64,000 nt of DNA, from contig CM028335.1 in the NCBI GenBank assembly GCA_016647705.1, positions 17,195,905 through 17,259,904 on the forward strand. Reading direction: 5' to 3'. This DNA is from Eucommia ulmoides (taxonomy: Eukaryota > Streptophyta > Magnoliopsida > Garryales > Eucommiaceae). The position numbers were made by a program, and so were the translations under genes. This document shows positions 22,661-34,890 of the stretch, piece after piece. Positions within the stretch are counted from its first letter, which is position 1, and the number at the start of each line of letters is the position of its first letter. The notes beneath the pieces are model-generated. The model did no database searches. It was not told the origin of the DNA and saw only the letters and a list, made by a program, of their open reading frames with translations.

Positions 22661-22689
22661 CTTTGTACTAGTACTTTTTTTATTTTCTT

Positions 22690-23060
22690 CCCTACCCCGA
22701 TGGTAGGTGGGGCCTATCTTACATCAAGGATAGGCGGGGTAGGTGTTTATTTACATGTTTTCTCCCTACCTTGAGGATAATTTGGAAAAATATTGGATAT
22801 GTTTTCTTCTTGCCTAGAGGATATACTGGATTGATATTTGATATGATTTTAGATGTTAGATATGTTGTATATGTTTTCTCACTGCCTCAAGGATAGACTG
22901 GATATATGTTTGATAAGTTATCGCCCTACCTAGAAGATAGGCTAGATATATATTTATTATGTTTTAGATGTTGGATACGTTAGATATGTTTTCTCCCTAC
23001 TGCGAGAATAGGTTGGCTAAATGTTGAATATGTTTTCTATCCCTGCCTCGAGACAATGAT
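22690..23060 (+). repeat. tandem array, about 45/72-base alternating units
   Basis: Units built on CCTACCTTGAGGATAGACTGGATATAT…GATATGTTTTCTC recur about seven times; every second copy carries an extra TTAGATGTTGGATACGTTAGA-like piece, giving alternating lengths. It ends where the LTR copy at 23070 begins. Confidence 0.65.
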
Positions 23061-23069
23061 GGATAAATC

Positions 23070-24450
23070 GATGTTTAAAGGGATGAATTTCAAGTTTAGA
23101 TTTTATATTTATTTTTTTCATAATTCTTTAATTTAAGAAAACCCAAAAAATCGAAAATCCCTGATGAATTCTGGTAATTTAAAAAAAATGTTTTAGGGGT
23201 CAAAATTGAAATTTATGAAAGTTATTTTTGGGACAAATTAATTAAATTAAAAGTGGTTTTCAAAGGGATATCACTTTTAAAATGGTATATTTCAGTTCCA
23301 ACCTTTAATTTTATTAAATTGTGCAATTTGCAGATGCTTTTCATTTTTATCCCAAACATTGTATTTTTTTAACCGATTTCATCAAATTGGCGGTCAATTT
23401 CATTTTATGTTTTAAAATTGAACATTCCATTCATATGTGGGATATTTTAATTTCATTATTTTCAATTTAATTCGAAGAAAAACACACACAAAAAAAAAAA
23501 AAATGTATTTTGTTGGTAAAAGGTGCCCATATCATCCAAATTGCTTCATGTGCACCTCCTGAGAATAAACCAAAGCTTTGGATACCTTCTTGGGAATTGT
23601 GATAGCCATTTATGGGTGCTCCCTATTAATTTTCTAAATTGGAAAGACTTAAGGGGGTGATTTTTGAAGCCTAAGCACGAAATACCCAAAAAAAAAAAAA
23701 GCCCCCCAAAACTTAATAATTGAGAAATAGGGGTTGACTTTCCCCCCATCAGCCTCCTGCGCAATCATGAGTGTGCAGGAATGGGGAAGTTATCTATAAA
23801 AGACAACTTCCCCTCTCTCCAAAGCACATATCAAAATTCCTAAGGGTTTCTCCAAAAAAAAATTCGCTAACACCCTTTCTCTCTCTAAAATCCTTAAAGA
23901 GAAACACACTTGATCACCCAAAAAACCATTCAAAAGAACAGGAAAAAAAATAAAGAAAATAAGAAGAAAAAGAAAGAAGAAAAAGAAAAAGAAATAAGAA
24001 GAAGAGAAAGACAAAGGGGTAGAAGACTTCCTCACTATCAATTTAAGTCTTCCCTAACCCCTCTCCGAACACGTTTACTTTCTTGTTTTAGCACTTAAAA
24101 GGACCGACCTACAAAAGGACAAAACCTAAGAGGACATTTTGAAGAGAACACTGAAAAACAATTTTCTTGCATTTATTTTTAGTATTTATTATTCCGCACT
24201 ATACTTTATGTTATTTACTTTAACGTTCCGTGCCTTTTCGCGCTTTACTTTTTTGTATTTACTTTACTTCTCTTCACTTCGCCTTCCACGCTTTACTTTA
24301 CTGTCACTTACTTTTATACTCTGTGTTTTTTCACGCTTTACATTAAATTTTTGTCATTTACTTTTCTTGTTTTGCACCTTTCTACCTTTTAATTTTAATT
24401 TTAATTTTTATTATTTTGTTGTATTTACTTTTTGTTTTCATATAAAAAAA

Positions 24451-24500
<50 letters not shown>
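23070..24500 (+). repeat. LTR copy (TGTAGACACC-type family), plus orientation
   Basis: It aligns, read forward, with the minus strand of 25930-27330. Shared landmarks in order are GGGACAAATTAATTAAATT/TATCACTTTTAAAATGG, CCAACCTTTAATTTTATTAA, TTGGAAAGACTTAAGG, a GTTGACTTTCC site, TATAAAAG (near 23797), and a long T-rich, CGCTTTACTTTT-repeated zone. The (AC)n run at 24454-24498 ends it. The family's usual start TGTAGACA is not at its left edge. Confidence 0.6.
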
Positions 24501-24506
<6 letters not shown>

Positions 24507-24509
24507 ACC

Positions 24510-25930
24510 CTATCTTAAGTAAAGGCTGAAAGGGGAGTGTCTCCAATAGCCCATTTTTTGGTTTCCCGACCTATATGAGACTTTAAATGGTGGGTTAAGC
24601 GAGACAATTCCTAAAGAATTTTTTTTAGTTAATATTAAATTGGCAATGATACTGCATTTCATTTATGCCAAAATATCTTTATTTCCTGGAGGATATTTTT
24701 GTAACAAGAGTCCTAAAAACTGTGTTTTTTAACATTAAAAAACAAAATCTCTTTATAACAAGTTTTTCCAAATTATTTCACTTTATAGTAAGAGTTCTTA
24801 AAAACTTCAATTTTTAATTTAGAAAGGGAAGTCTCTTTATGATAAGTTTCTTGCAAGATATTTTATTTTCTACAAAAGATTTCTTTATAACAAAGTGTCC
24901 TAAAAATGTGTCTTGCTTTAAAAATGAAAATCCCTTTATAATAAGTTTTTATTTTTATTTTTTTTAATAAAAGGGACATCTTTATAGAAAGTGTCCTTAA
25001 CAACTTTATTTTACTTTAAAATGGAAATCTCTTTGAAATAAGTTTTTTCAAAAGATTTGCATTGGATCTTGATAAAACGAGTCCTCAAAGAAATTAAGAA
25101 GCGAAAATCTTTTTTATTAAAAGGAAAAATTCCAAAATGTTCTTTACTTTCCAAGAGGATATCTTCATAATAAGAATCCTCAAAACCGTATCTTATTTTA
25201 AAGATCGGAATCTCTTTATAATAAGTTTTTCCAAAATGCTTTTACTTTAAAAATATGATCTCTTTATAGCAAGTCGTTAAAAAATGTTTTCACTTAGAAC
25301 ATAATTTCTTTATAATAAGCTTTTTCTGAATATGTTTTATTTTCCTAAAGAATATCTTGATAACAAGAGTTCAAAAAAGTTTTGTTTTACTTTAAAAAAT
25401 CAGAATTTCTTTATAACAAGTTTTTTAAGATGTTACCTTAAAGAAATGGAAATCTCTTTTATCAATTTTTCCAAGATTTATTTTTTACTAAATAAACGGA
25501 ATCTCTTTATGATAATTTTCTCCAAGATGTTTTTTTACTTTAAAAATGGAATCCCTTTCTAATAAGGTTTTCCAAATGTTTTATTTTCTAAGAGGACTTC
25601 TTTATAAAGATTTCTCAAAACTGATTTCTTTTGCTTTAGCTTCTCAAATTTCTTTATAATAATATTTTTTTTTTCAAAATTGTCTTGTTTTACTTTTCCG
25701 GGGATCTCTTGATAACAAGAATATTCAAAAACATCTTTCTTCTAAATGGACTTCTTTATAAAAAGAATCTCCAAAATGTTATTTTTACTTTAAGGAGATT
25801 CTTTTATAATATGAATACTAAAAACACTTTCTTTACTTTTTCTAAAATGAAAAAGAATAAAAGATTACTTTATAATAGGACACATTAAAAATAAAAGACT
25901 ACTTTAGAATAAGAATCTTTCATAAAAAGA
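24510..25930 (+). repeat. tandem array, about 48-base unit, roughly 26 copies
   Basis: The unit TTTTCCAAAATGTTTTACTTT + AAAAATGGAATCTCTTTATAATAAG recurs from about 24640 on with variation; some copies have AAGAGGATATCTTGATAACAAGAG instead. The array fills the gap between the two facing LTR copies. The first 130 bases (24510-24640) are unique. Confidence 0.75.
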
Positions 25931-27330
25931 TTTATATATATATATTCTGTGTTTTTAGTATATGAAGTATATGCATAAGTGTTTAAAAAAGAAAAGAAAA
26001 AGTGCGAGAAATGTAAAGCGTGAAAAGGCGTCGAATAGGAGATGTCAATGACAAAAATTTAAATACAGAAATACAAATAATTGAAAATAAAGTGTGAAAA
26101 ATATAAAGCGCTAAAAGGCGCAGAGCAAATAAATGAATAACAGAAAAGTAAAGCGCGAGAAAGTGAATAACAGTAAATATACGAAAAATAATTTTTTTTT
26201 TAGTGTTTACTTGAAAACGACATTTTTAGGTTATGATCGGTTTTATTGTCGTCCTTTAGATGATTAAAAAAAATGAAAAAAATGTGTTTTGAGGGGGATT
26301 AGAGAACTTACTATGCTAATGGAAGAAGTTCTTCTACTTTGAGGCTTTCTTTCTTTCTTCTTCTTGTTTTTTTTATTTATTTGTTTTTGATCTCTTTTGT
26401 AGATATTTTTATAAGAATTTAAACTAACTAATCTAACTTTGAGAGAGTTTTTTAGAGAGAGAAAGAGAGCTTTCGCTACTTAATGTAAGTGTATAAGTCA
26501 AAGCATTGGCATGAGCAAATGAAAGGGTGGAGGGTGACATATTTATAGACATGAGGTTTCACGCACTCACCATGGCGCGCGCCCTGGTGAGTGCACAGGG
26601 CATCAAAATGGGGTAACCCTTATTTCGTGTTTTTGTGCATTTTAGCCCCCCCCCCCCCCAAATTGGGAATGGAGAGGTTGACTATAATTTTTAACTTCCT
26701 TAAGTCTTACCATTCAAGATAATAAATTGGGAGACTCCTAAGATGTCTATTGGTGCTCCAATTTGGAATCTCAATACCACGTCTTATTCTTAGGTGAGGT
26801 GAATTTAGTGTTATGAGAACTTTTTAACAATTAAATATATTATTTTGGTTTTTTTAAAATTAAAATGCTAATCATGAATTTAAACTATCCAATTTAAGAT
26901 TGGAAGGTTCAATTTCAAAAATCAACATTCAATTGGTCGTCAATTTGATTAAACTAACGAAAAAATACAATTTTGGGCCAAAATGAAAATTAAGTATAAT
27001 TTGTAAAATTTGATAAAATTAAAGGGTTGAAATTAAAACTAACTATACCAAAAGTGATATTTTATGAAATTTCACTTTCAATTCAATCAATTTTCTCCCT
27101 AATTAACTTTTAAAAATTTTAATTTTAGACAAAAACTTTTTTTTTGCCGGAATTCCTTTTAATTGCCAAATTTTTGGTATTTTCTTTTTTCAAAACAATA
27201 TATAAAAATTAAACATAAGGATCTGAGTCATAAATTCATTTATTTAAGTATGGTTTAAAGTTTGTTTGCGCATTAGATTTGATACTTTTATTAGAAGCAA
27301 AAATGGACGGGACAAAATGTAGTGTCTACA
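25930..27330 (-). repeat. LTR copy (TGTAGACACC-type family), minus orientation
   Basis: On the minus strand it begins TGTAGACACTACATTTTGTCCC, the typical start of this family, and then runs in the same order as 23070-24500, including TATAAATATG (near 26545 on the minus strand) and the CGCTTTACTTTT zone (25990-26170). A C-run of 14 lies at 26646-26659. With 23070-24500 it forms a diverged inverted repeat with arms of about 1.4 kb. Confidence 0.7.
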
Positions 27331-27362
27331 ATAGCCATTTTGATATGAAAGATCTTGGTGAG

Positions 27363-28519
27363 TGGTAGATTGATTTTATCTATATATTTCCAAGTCGATT
27401 TCGGTAGTTTTCAAGTGTTTTTGGAATGTTTTAATTCTTTTTTATTCATTTTTATGTAAATTAGGTGTTAGAGGTGAAAACGGTTGAAAATCAAGCTAAT
27501 CGGTAGGACGTCGATGAAGAAACGTTGAAAAAAGAGCTAAAAAGACCATTCTGCAGCCCTTTCGCTACAGCGAGAGTCTTCTCACTACAGTACCAGCAGC
27601 CAAGGGCCCTTGACCTTTGATCGTTAAGTGAGCATATTACTCGCTGCAGCATAAACGGCCAATAACTAGTCTGTTGACTTCTCGCTGCAGCGATTAGCCA
27701 CCAGCTTGCAACGCGTTATTAGGATAGTTTTAGGATATTTTGCATTTATTTTTATACCCCTTCTTCCTACCATTGCTAATGACAATTTAGAGTGCCCTAG
27801 ATCAGACCAAGTAAGAGGAAAACACCATTTGAGAAGAGGAAACATTCACAGATCTGTCATTCCTTCTTTGTTTCTAAACTTTATTGGTTGTATGATGATG
27901 TTTATCTCATGTATTGTTGAATATTTGGTTATGATTACATCCATAGTGTGATTTGTATGATGTTATGGTTGGTTTGAGAATACTGGATTTGACACTCGGG
28001 AGAGGTAACCCCAAATTCAGACTAGGGTTAAAATACAACACGACGTTCTAATATTTTGGGTGATTATTAGAACGTGTGCAATCCGTGAGGTTGGAGAAAG
28101 ACTCATGTAATCGTTTAGATACTAGATAGGGATATCAGTTTTGACACAGTTGCATATTCACTCATTTTACTTTCGGGAAAAGGTAGTGAGTAAGTTTTAA
28201 ATACCTAGATTGTCGGATAGATTGAATACCATTAATGCAAACTAGACTAAATCAAACACGTATAAGTGAACGAAGTTAATCCATAGGTAATCCATTCTCA
28301 TAGATTTAAATCCAAGTATTTATGTTAAATTAGTTTTCAATTAGCGAACACATATCAATTCTCTAATCATCTAGATATAATTAAGTTATGTCAATTGTAG
28401 TACTTAATTAGTTCTAACGACAAATCCTAGTGGACAACACTTGATCTTCGGATCCAGTTTATTACTTGTTGATCTCGTGCACTTGCGAGTAAAATCAAAG
28501 CGTATAAAATATATCAACA
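27363..28519 (+). repeat. 5' LTR of B
   Basis: It begins TGGTAGATTGATTTTATC (compare TGATAGATTGATTTTATC in the 3' LTR) and ends CGTATAAAATATATCAACA. It has a CTGCAG/CTACAG palindrome cluster at 27550-27705, a TTTATACCCC core-promoter motif at 27751, and one copy of the ACTCGGGAGAGGTAACCCC … TAGTGAGTAAG unit (28000-28200). Confidence 0.85.
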
Positions 28520-28525
28520 AGTTTT

Positions 28526-28544
28526 TGGCACCGTTGCTAGGGAT
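28526..28544 (+). other. primer-binding site of B, tRNA-Asp type
   Basis: TGGCACCGTTGCTAGGGAT stands six bases behind the LTR end. It is the Athila-type primer site with a few changes from TGGCGCCGTTGCCGGGGAT. Confidence 0.8.
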
Positions 28545-28639
28545 TTAAAGTTATTACTTAAGTTGATATTACTACCAAGTAGCTCAATATTAATCTTGAC
28601 ACTCTTTTGTTTTATTTGTTTTAGTTTAATCATTTTCAT

Positions 28640-30130
28640 TTGTTATGGTGACTGACAGCGTATGTGACGTAGCCGAAGTTTTGAATTCCTTGCTCTTGAT
28701 CCGGAGATTGAACATACATTAAGGAGGCTAAGGAGAGAGAGGATAAACTGAACTCAAGAAATGGCCGACGGTGGTGATGATCATGTGCCACGATAACCGT
28801 CGGTGCCTCACGCGCTACCGCAACAACCACCAGAACTGAAAGTTCAACAACAATGAGTCCTTAGGGATTACTATCGACCCGTCATGTTTGACAACTATTC
28901 AGGGATATGGAGGTAGCTGATCCAAGTAAACAACTTTGAGTTGAAACTCGCCTTAATCAACATGGTTCAACAAAACCAATATGGCGAGAATCTTCATGAG
29001 GATCCAAATATCCATTTGGAGACATTCTTGGAAATATGTGACACCGTGAAGATCAATGGAGTCACAGAGGATGTCATCTGGTTAAGGCTATTCTAATTTT
29101 TCCTTCGAGACAGAGCTAGAACTTGGTTTCAATCTGTCTAAACGGGGAGCATCTCAACTTGGGAGGAATTAGCTCAATGGTTCCACACTAAGTTCTTTTC
29201 CCCTTCGAAGACGTCACAATTGAGAGTCGAGATTGCACAATTTCGCCAACGGGATTGTGAACCACTCTTCGAGGCATGGGAACGGTTCAAGGATTTGTTG
29301 AGAAAGTTCCCCCAACACGGGTATCAAGATTGGTTTCAAACCCGACTCTTTTATAATGGGTTGGATGGACAAACAAGACCAATTGTGGATACCATATCTG
29401 GAGGTTCTTTGTTCTCAAAATTCCGGACGAGGCTCAAGCACTTTTGGATAAGATGGTGGCCAATAACTATCAATGGCCTAATGAGCGAAATATAGGACGA
29501 AATGTAGTCTTTATTCATGAGGCCGATCCTCTTGCTACCTTGTCGGCCTAAGTGTCGAAACTCACGGAGCAGCTTATCGCTTTCTCTACCAGAGATGCCT
29601 CTTCCAGTTGAGAAACAGAAAATGTGGCAAGTACTTCACAATTGGGGGTTGATAGTGAGTTTAAGGAATTCCACTTTATCAACAACCAAGCTTACACCTT
29701 TAAGCCCGCCAACAATATCCCAACTCATTACCATCCCAGAATTCAAAATCATGAGAATTTCTCTTATGTGAACAATCAGAATACATTGCGATCTCCTCCC
29801 GGATACTTTTCTCAATCCCAAGGATATCAGCCGCAACAACAAAGTCGTCCTATGCAACAACAAATGGTGGAAAGAAATAAGCCAATATTGGAAGATTTTC
29901 TTGGCTTGTTCATGAAAGAAACACAAAATATTATGCGAGAAACGCATAATCGGCTCAACAAGCATTAGATGAGACTTGACAATATTGAGACAACGTGCAC
30001 CAATACAAATTCAAGCGTAAAGTCGTTGGAAACTCAAATTGGTCAGCTCACTAGTGCCATAAAAGGGCAAACCTTAGGGAAGTTTCCAAGTGATACGTAA
30101 ACTAACCAGAGGGATTGAAAAGCCATCACC
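28640..30130 (+). pseudogene. B gag trace
   Basis: The clearest block (29220-29495) reads IAQFRQRDCEPLFEAWERFK and LRKFPQHGYQDWFQTRLFYN, the Athila capsid pattern. Before it lies the N-terminal gag zone, after it a Gln/Asn-rich linker (29624-29968, QGYQPQQQSRPMQQQ) and a TQIGQL motif. The short frames in A, C and D match parts of this gag. Broken, with many breaks. Confidence 0.75.
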
Positions 30131-31308
30131 TTGAGGAGTAGAAAGGAGATCAAAGCAACAATACAAAAGGAGGAAGATCCAATAGAGAAGATTGATGTTG
30201 AAAAAGAACCCATTTCGATTGAGGAGAAGAAGAAAGCTCTAAGGGTAAATCCGGGTTCCATCTCTTTTCCGGACAATCCTCCGATAATCAATCCACATTT
30301 GCCATATCTGCAACGGTTTCACAAGAAGAAATTGGATTCCCAATTTTCTAAATTTTTTGACATTTTCAAGAAATCAATATACTGTTTGTCGATGTATTGG
30401 AACAAATGCCCAATTATGAGAAGTTCTTGAAGGACATAAAGACCAAGAAAAAGATATTGGAAGAATACGATACTGTCAAGATTATGGAGGAATGTAGTAC
30501 GATCCGTCAATGGAAGTTGCCACAAAAGTTGAAAGATCCCGGAAGTTTCACTATCCCGTGCACAATAGGAAAATCTCACTTTGAGAAGGCACTTTGTGAT
30601 CTTGGAGCAAGTATCAATCTCATACCGTCATCCATTTATCGAAACTTGGGCCTTGGAGATGCAAAGACAACTATAAATTCTCTACAAATGGCGGATTGTT
30701 CATTGACCTATCCAAAAGGCATAATTGAAGACGTGCTTGTAAAGGTAGACAAATTCATCTTTCCGGTGGATTTTGTCGTGTTGGAGATGGAAGAAGACTG
30801 GGAGATTCCCATTATACTTGGGAGGCATTTTCTCACAACCGGGAAGGCGTTGATTGATGTTTATAATGGAAACTTGACTTTGAGAGTAAATGATGATGAA
30901 GTGAAGTTCAATATTTTCAATACAATGAAGTTTCCGGATGAGTTCCCAACTTACAATCATGTGGAAGTGGTAGACTCGTGCGTTAGGGAATTCTTTCATG
31001 AAAACTTGAATTGAGATCCTTTGGAGCATACTCTCACAAATTCCCTATCTATAGGGAATTTTGGTGAAAATGGGTCTACTACAATTGAAGGTGTTGTGGA
31101 CTATGTCCTATCTTTGGAAGCTTTACTTAAAGATGTAGTAGATTTGATTCAAATGAAGACCCTTGATGAAGATAGTTCACCCCATCCCTCAAATCCACCT
31201 TATGGTGGGTTGATTCTCAAGCAATTATCGGATCATCTTCGGTATACATTCTTGGGGGATAATTCCACTGATCCGATCATCATCTCATTGTTTTTGACTG
31301 ACGAATAA
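30131..31308 (+). pseudogene. B aspartic protease and following linker (trace)
   Basis: The frame at 30397-31014 contains TIGKSHFEKALCDLGASINL, which carries the protease active-site region, and PIILGRHFLTTGKALIDVYN, the flap/ILG region of Athila proteases. The next frame (31021-31308) ends in a LRYTFLGDNSTDPIIIS-type stretch that precedes RT in Athila. Part of broken B. Confidence 0.75.
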
Positions 31309-31389
31309 GAGAACATAATTCTCATTATCCAAAAACGGGGCACAAATCTGCATTCGCGTGGTCTATTTTCCACATCAAGGGAATAAGCT

Positions 31390-32860
31390 CGACTATATGC
31401 ATGCATAAAATATTGATGGAGGACTCATTCAAGCCCTCAATTGAGCATCAAAGAAGGCTAAACCGTACGATGAAGGAGGTGGTCCGTGTCGAATTGTTGA
31501 AGTTGTTGAATGCTGGAATTATCTATGCGATATCGGATAATTATTGGGTGAGCCCAGTGAAAGTGGTTCCCAAGAAAAGAGGCATGACTATGGTGAAGAA
31601 TAAGAAGAATGATTTAATTCCTACACGAACCATCATGGGATGGAGAGTGTGCATTGACTACATAAAGCTAAATAAGACTACAAGGAGTGATCACTTTCCT
31701 CTCCCATTCACCGATCAACTGTTGGATCATCTCTCCAGTTATGACCACTATTGTTTTCTTGACGGCTATTCAGGCTATAATCAAATAGCCATTGCACCAG
31801 AAGACCAAGAAAGACAACGTTCACATGCCAATATGACACATTTGCATACTATTGTATGCCGTTTGGTCTTTGCAATGCTCCGACAACGTTCCAACAGTGT
31901 ATAATGGCAACCTTTTCTGATATGGTGGAAGATATAAGTGAAGTATTCATGGATGATTTCTCTGTCTTTAGTTTATCCTTTGACCATTGCCTAAACAGTC
32001 TACACTTGTTCTCAACTGATGTGGAGAGAAACATTTATTTTTAAATTGGGAGAAATGTCATTTCATGGTCAAGGAGGGAACCGTCTTAGGGCATCGGGTC
32101 TCTTCCAAGGGGCTTGAGGTGGATTCGGTAAAGATTGAGACAATCGAGAAACTTCCACCACCAATTAATGTGAAGGGAGTAAGAAGTTTCCTAGGCCATG
32201 CTGACTTCTACCAGCGATTCGTCAAAGATTTTTTTTAAAATGGTGAAGCCATTATGCCATTTGCTTGAAAAGGATGCCCATTTCATTTTTGATGATGCTT
32301 GTGTGGGAGCATTTAATGTTATGAAAGAGAAATTGATCTTGACTCTAATTATAGTCTCTCCAGATTGGAATGAGTCGTTTGAGATCATGTGTGACGCGAG
32401 CGATTATGCGGTTGGATATGTTTTAGGCCAACGCAAGGAGAAAACTTTTCGATCAATATACTACGCAAGAAAAATGCTAAATGATGCTTAGGAAAATTAC
32501 ACCACGACCGAGAATAAGATGTTGGCGGTGGTCTTTACTTGTGATAAGTTTTGTTTATACACTATAGGGTCCAGGGTGATCATCTATACAGACCATGTCG
32601 CCATCCGGTACTTATTTGCAAAGAAGGACACCAAGCCTTGAATAATCCGGTGGATTCTCTTACTTTAGGAATCTGATGCAGGGATTCGAGATAAGAAGGG
32701 AAGTGAGAATATGTTGATGATTCATGTATCATTGAAAGTTTTTCAAACGAGCAATTGTTTAATATTGAAGTTAAACTTCTGTGGTTCGTGGATATAATCA
32801 ATTATCTCGCATGCAGGGTGTTGTTGCCGGACCTATCTAGTGCCAAAAGAAAAAAAATTC
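31390..32860 (+). pseudogene. B reverse transcriptase-RNase H trace
   Basis: RT blocks are easy to see: RVCIDYIKLNKTTRSDHFPL, then FLDGYSGYNQIAIAPEDQE, then MPFGLCNAPTTFQQCIM and VFMDDFSVF with the catalytic DD. From 32390 follows RNase H text (MCDASDYAVGYVLGQRKEK, then a T-rich KNYTTTENKMLAV-like block). Typical Athila gypsy order. Broken, with several breaks. Confidence 0.85.
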
Positions 32861-32869
32861 CTATTTGAT

Positions 32870-33298
32870 GTGAAGCATTATATGCGGGATGATCCTATGT
32901 TGTTCAAGAAATGCGTCGATCAAGTTATCCAACGATGTGTTCCGGATGAGAAAATCTAAAGCATTCTATATCATTTCCCTTCATCGTCGTAGCAGGCATT
33001 TTGGAGCAACACAGACGGCCATTAAGGTGCTTCAATCAGGTTTTTACTAGCTGACGCTTTTGTGTGATTCATATATGTTCGTAAAAGCCTGTAATCGATG
33101 CTAAAGGGTCGACAACATCTTGAGGCGGCATGAGTTGCCCTTAACATCCATTCTCGAGTTGGAGCTCTTTGATGTTTGGCGAATTAATTTCATGGGACCA
33201 TTTCTTCTATCATTTGGTCAGGAGTATATCTTGTCGGTAACGGATTACGTGTCAAAATGGGTAGAGGCTATGGACAGGCCAACCAATGATGACAAAAT
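32870..33298 (+). pseudogene. B integrase trace, first part
   Basis: It includes the zinc-binding head (around 32880-33110) and the start of the catalytic core, with ELFDVWRINFMGPF and ILSVTDYVSKWVEAM (33120-33290), matching plant Athila integrase. It stops at the CACTA insertion; the rest of the gene's trace is on the far side of that element. Confidence 0.75.
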
Positions 33299-33334
33299 CA
33301 CTACAAGAAAAACAGGATTCAGCTATGAATGTTT

Positions 33335-33715
33335 TTGGCGACGACACAATAATCACCGCCAAATGTATCTATTGGCTACAAAATGAACAATCGTAGCCAA
33401 ATGTAACCTCCTTTGGCGACGAAGTGCAATTTTGTAGCCATAGGTTGTTAATAGGCGACGAAATTTTAGAATTTGTCGCTATTGGTCCGATCAATTCTTG
33501 GCGCCAAACAAAAAAAAAATGAAATTTTTCCCGCTAGCGTATTGGCGATAGAAATATTTCGTCGCCAATTTAGCACGAGATATGTTTTTATTTGGCGACG
33601 AACCACTTTTGTCGCGATTAATTACCCCCTACTATATCTGCGACGAAAGTGGTTCATCGCCAAAGTGGTTGCCTATATTTGATATTGGGCTACGAATGAG
33701 TTTCGTCGCCAATAC
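33335..33715. repeat. left subterminal GGCGACGAA array of the CACTA element
   Basis: About nine copies of GCGACGAA or its complement TTCGTCGC occur in 380 bases, mixed with GGCTACAAA and TGTAGCCA motifs. Inverted pairs such as GGCGACGAACCACTTTTGTCGC (about 33590-33617) could fold. These are the likely transposase-binding motifs. Confidence 0.75.
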
Positions 33716-33889
33716 ATAAATTAAAAAAAAAAATAGTATGTATAATAATAATGAAATAAAATAAAATAAATTTTAATCCAAAATCCATATTTTCAAAATA
33801 GCTCCAAACTTTAGTCCCCCCCGCCCTTCATATTTCGTTGCCGGCTCTGCAAAATCTTATTCCCGCCCTAGTAGTGAACAAAACATAAG

Positions 33890-34380
33890 TCTTGCGTGTA
33901 GGTCCAAAGAAGAAGTTTCAAATAAAACCTATTCCTTACCCTCTCTCTCTCTCTCTTGTTTCTCTCTCTGCGCAACCTCTTCTGGTGAGGTTAGGATCGA
34001 TGATGGCCGAAGGATGTAGAGGTCGGAGCTCAACGGTCAAGATCTTCCAAGTCGACCACCATCCATGGTTGTCCGCAGCATCGAGCATCTCCATTTCACA
34101 TCGTTTCGTCAGAGTCGGTGCTGTAAGCTTGGGTTTGCATCTCTCTCGCTTCCTACTTTGCTGATTTATTTTTTCTTGACAACATTTTGATATTAGGTTT
34201 AGAAAATGTTTATTGCTAATTAATCTTGAGCTTAAAACAAGATTGATTGGGTCCATTCTTTGCGCTTTGCCTCCCATATTTGTGTTCATATCTCTGATTG
34301 AATCAATGGGGTGGAAACCCAACGACAAATTGGTGTTCTTCAGGGTTTTAATCGATGAATTTTGGAAAAAATTGTGAGTT
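33890..34380 (+). other. possible captured 5' UTR/exon piece inside the CACTA element
   Basis: A (CT)n-rich tract (33942-33975) is followed by less AT-rich sequence with an ATG (about 34001) and a frame to about 34164, then TTTGCATCTCTCTC and T-rich intron-like sequence. The look is that of a plant leader with a first exon and intron. I do not recognise the product (it would include MAEGCRGRSSTVKIFQVDHH). CACTA elements are known to pick up host gene pieces. Could also be a decayed end of the element's own gene. Confidence 0.3.
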
Positions 34381-34855
34381 CCCCTTTTAATTTATACAAT
34401 TTATTGATCTGTTTCTTGAGATTTCGATCTGTTTTTTGGAGTGAGTTGATTTTTGGGTGTTGAATCTGCTGAAATTCCAGTTAGTATTTATGGGACGCAT
34501 TGAGAAATCTCACGAAATTAAGATCTCCAGACTCCAGTTCTGTGTATATTGTGATTCCGATGTGGCTAGAGGGTGTCCCACTATCCCTTCCAGCTCTTTT
34601 ATACAGGAAATACTTTTCTGGCAGGTTTGAGCAACCTCTCATTTCACTAGCGATGATTTATTTATATTTTGGACGGATGTTCATGGTTTGCAAAGATCAG
34701 GGGATAAAAGAAAATTTATCTTTTCCTTTTTTTATCAAGAACTTACATGTGTTGGTCTCAAGATTTCGGTATTTAGGTATTACCAACCTAAAATTTGTGT
34801 ATTTGTTTTTTTCTTAGCTAATCTATTCAGTATGTGTGTGTGTGTGTGTCTATTA

Positions 34856-34890
<35 letters not shown>

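Noticed and set aside
24139-24507. Phe/Leu/Thr-rich frame ending in a His-Thr run
   Set aside because: It comes from a T-rich LTR zone and the (AC)n microsatellite.
33892-34164. Host gene start inside the CACTA element
   Set aside because: Leader-like composition but no recognisable domain and no continuing exons; kept only as a possible captured piece.
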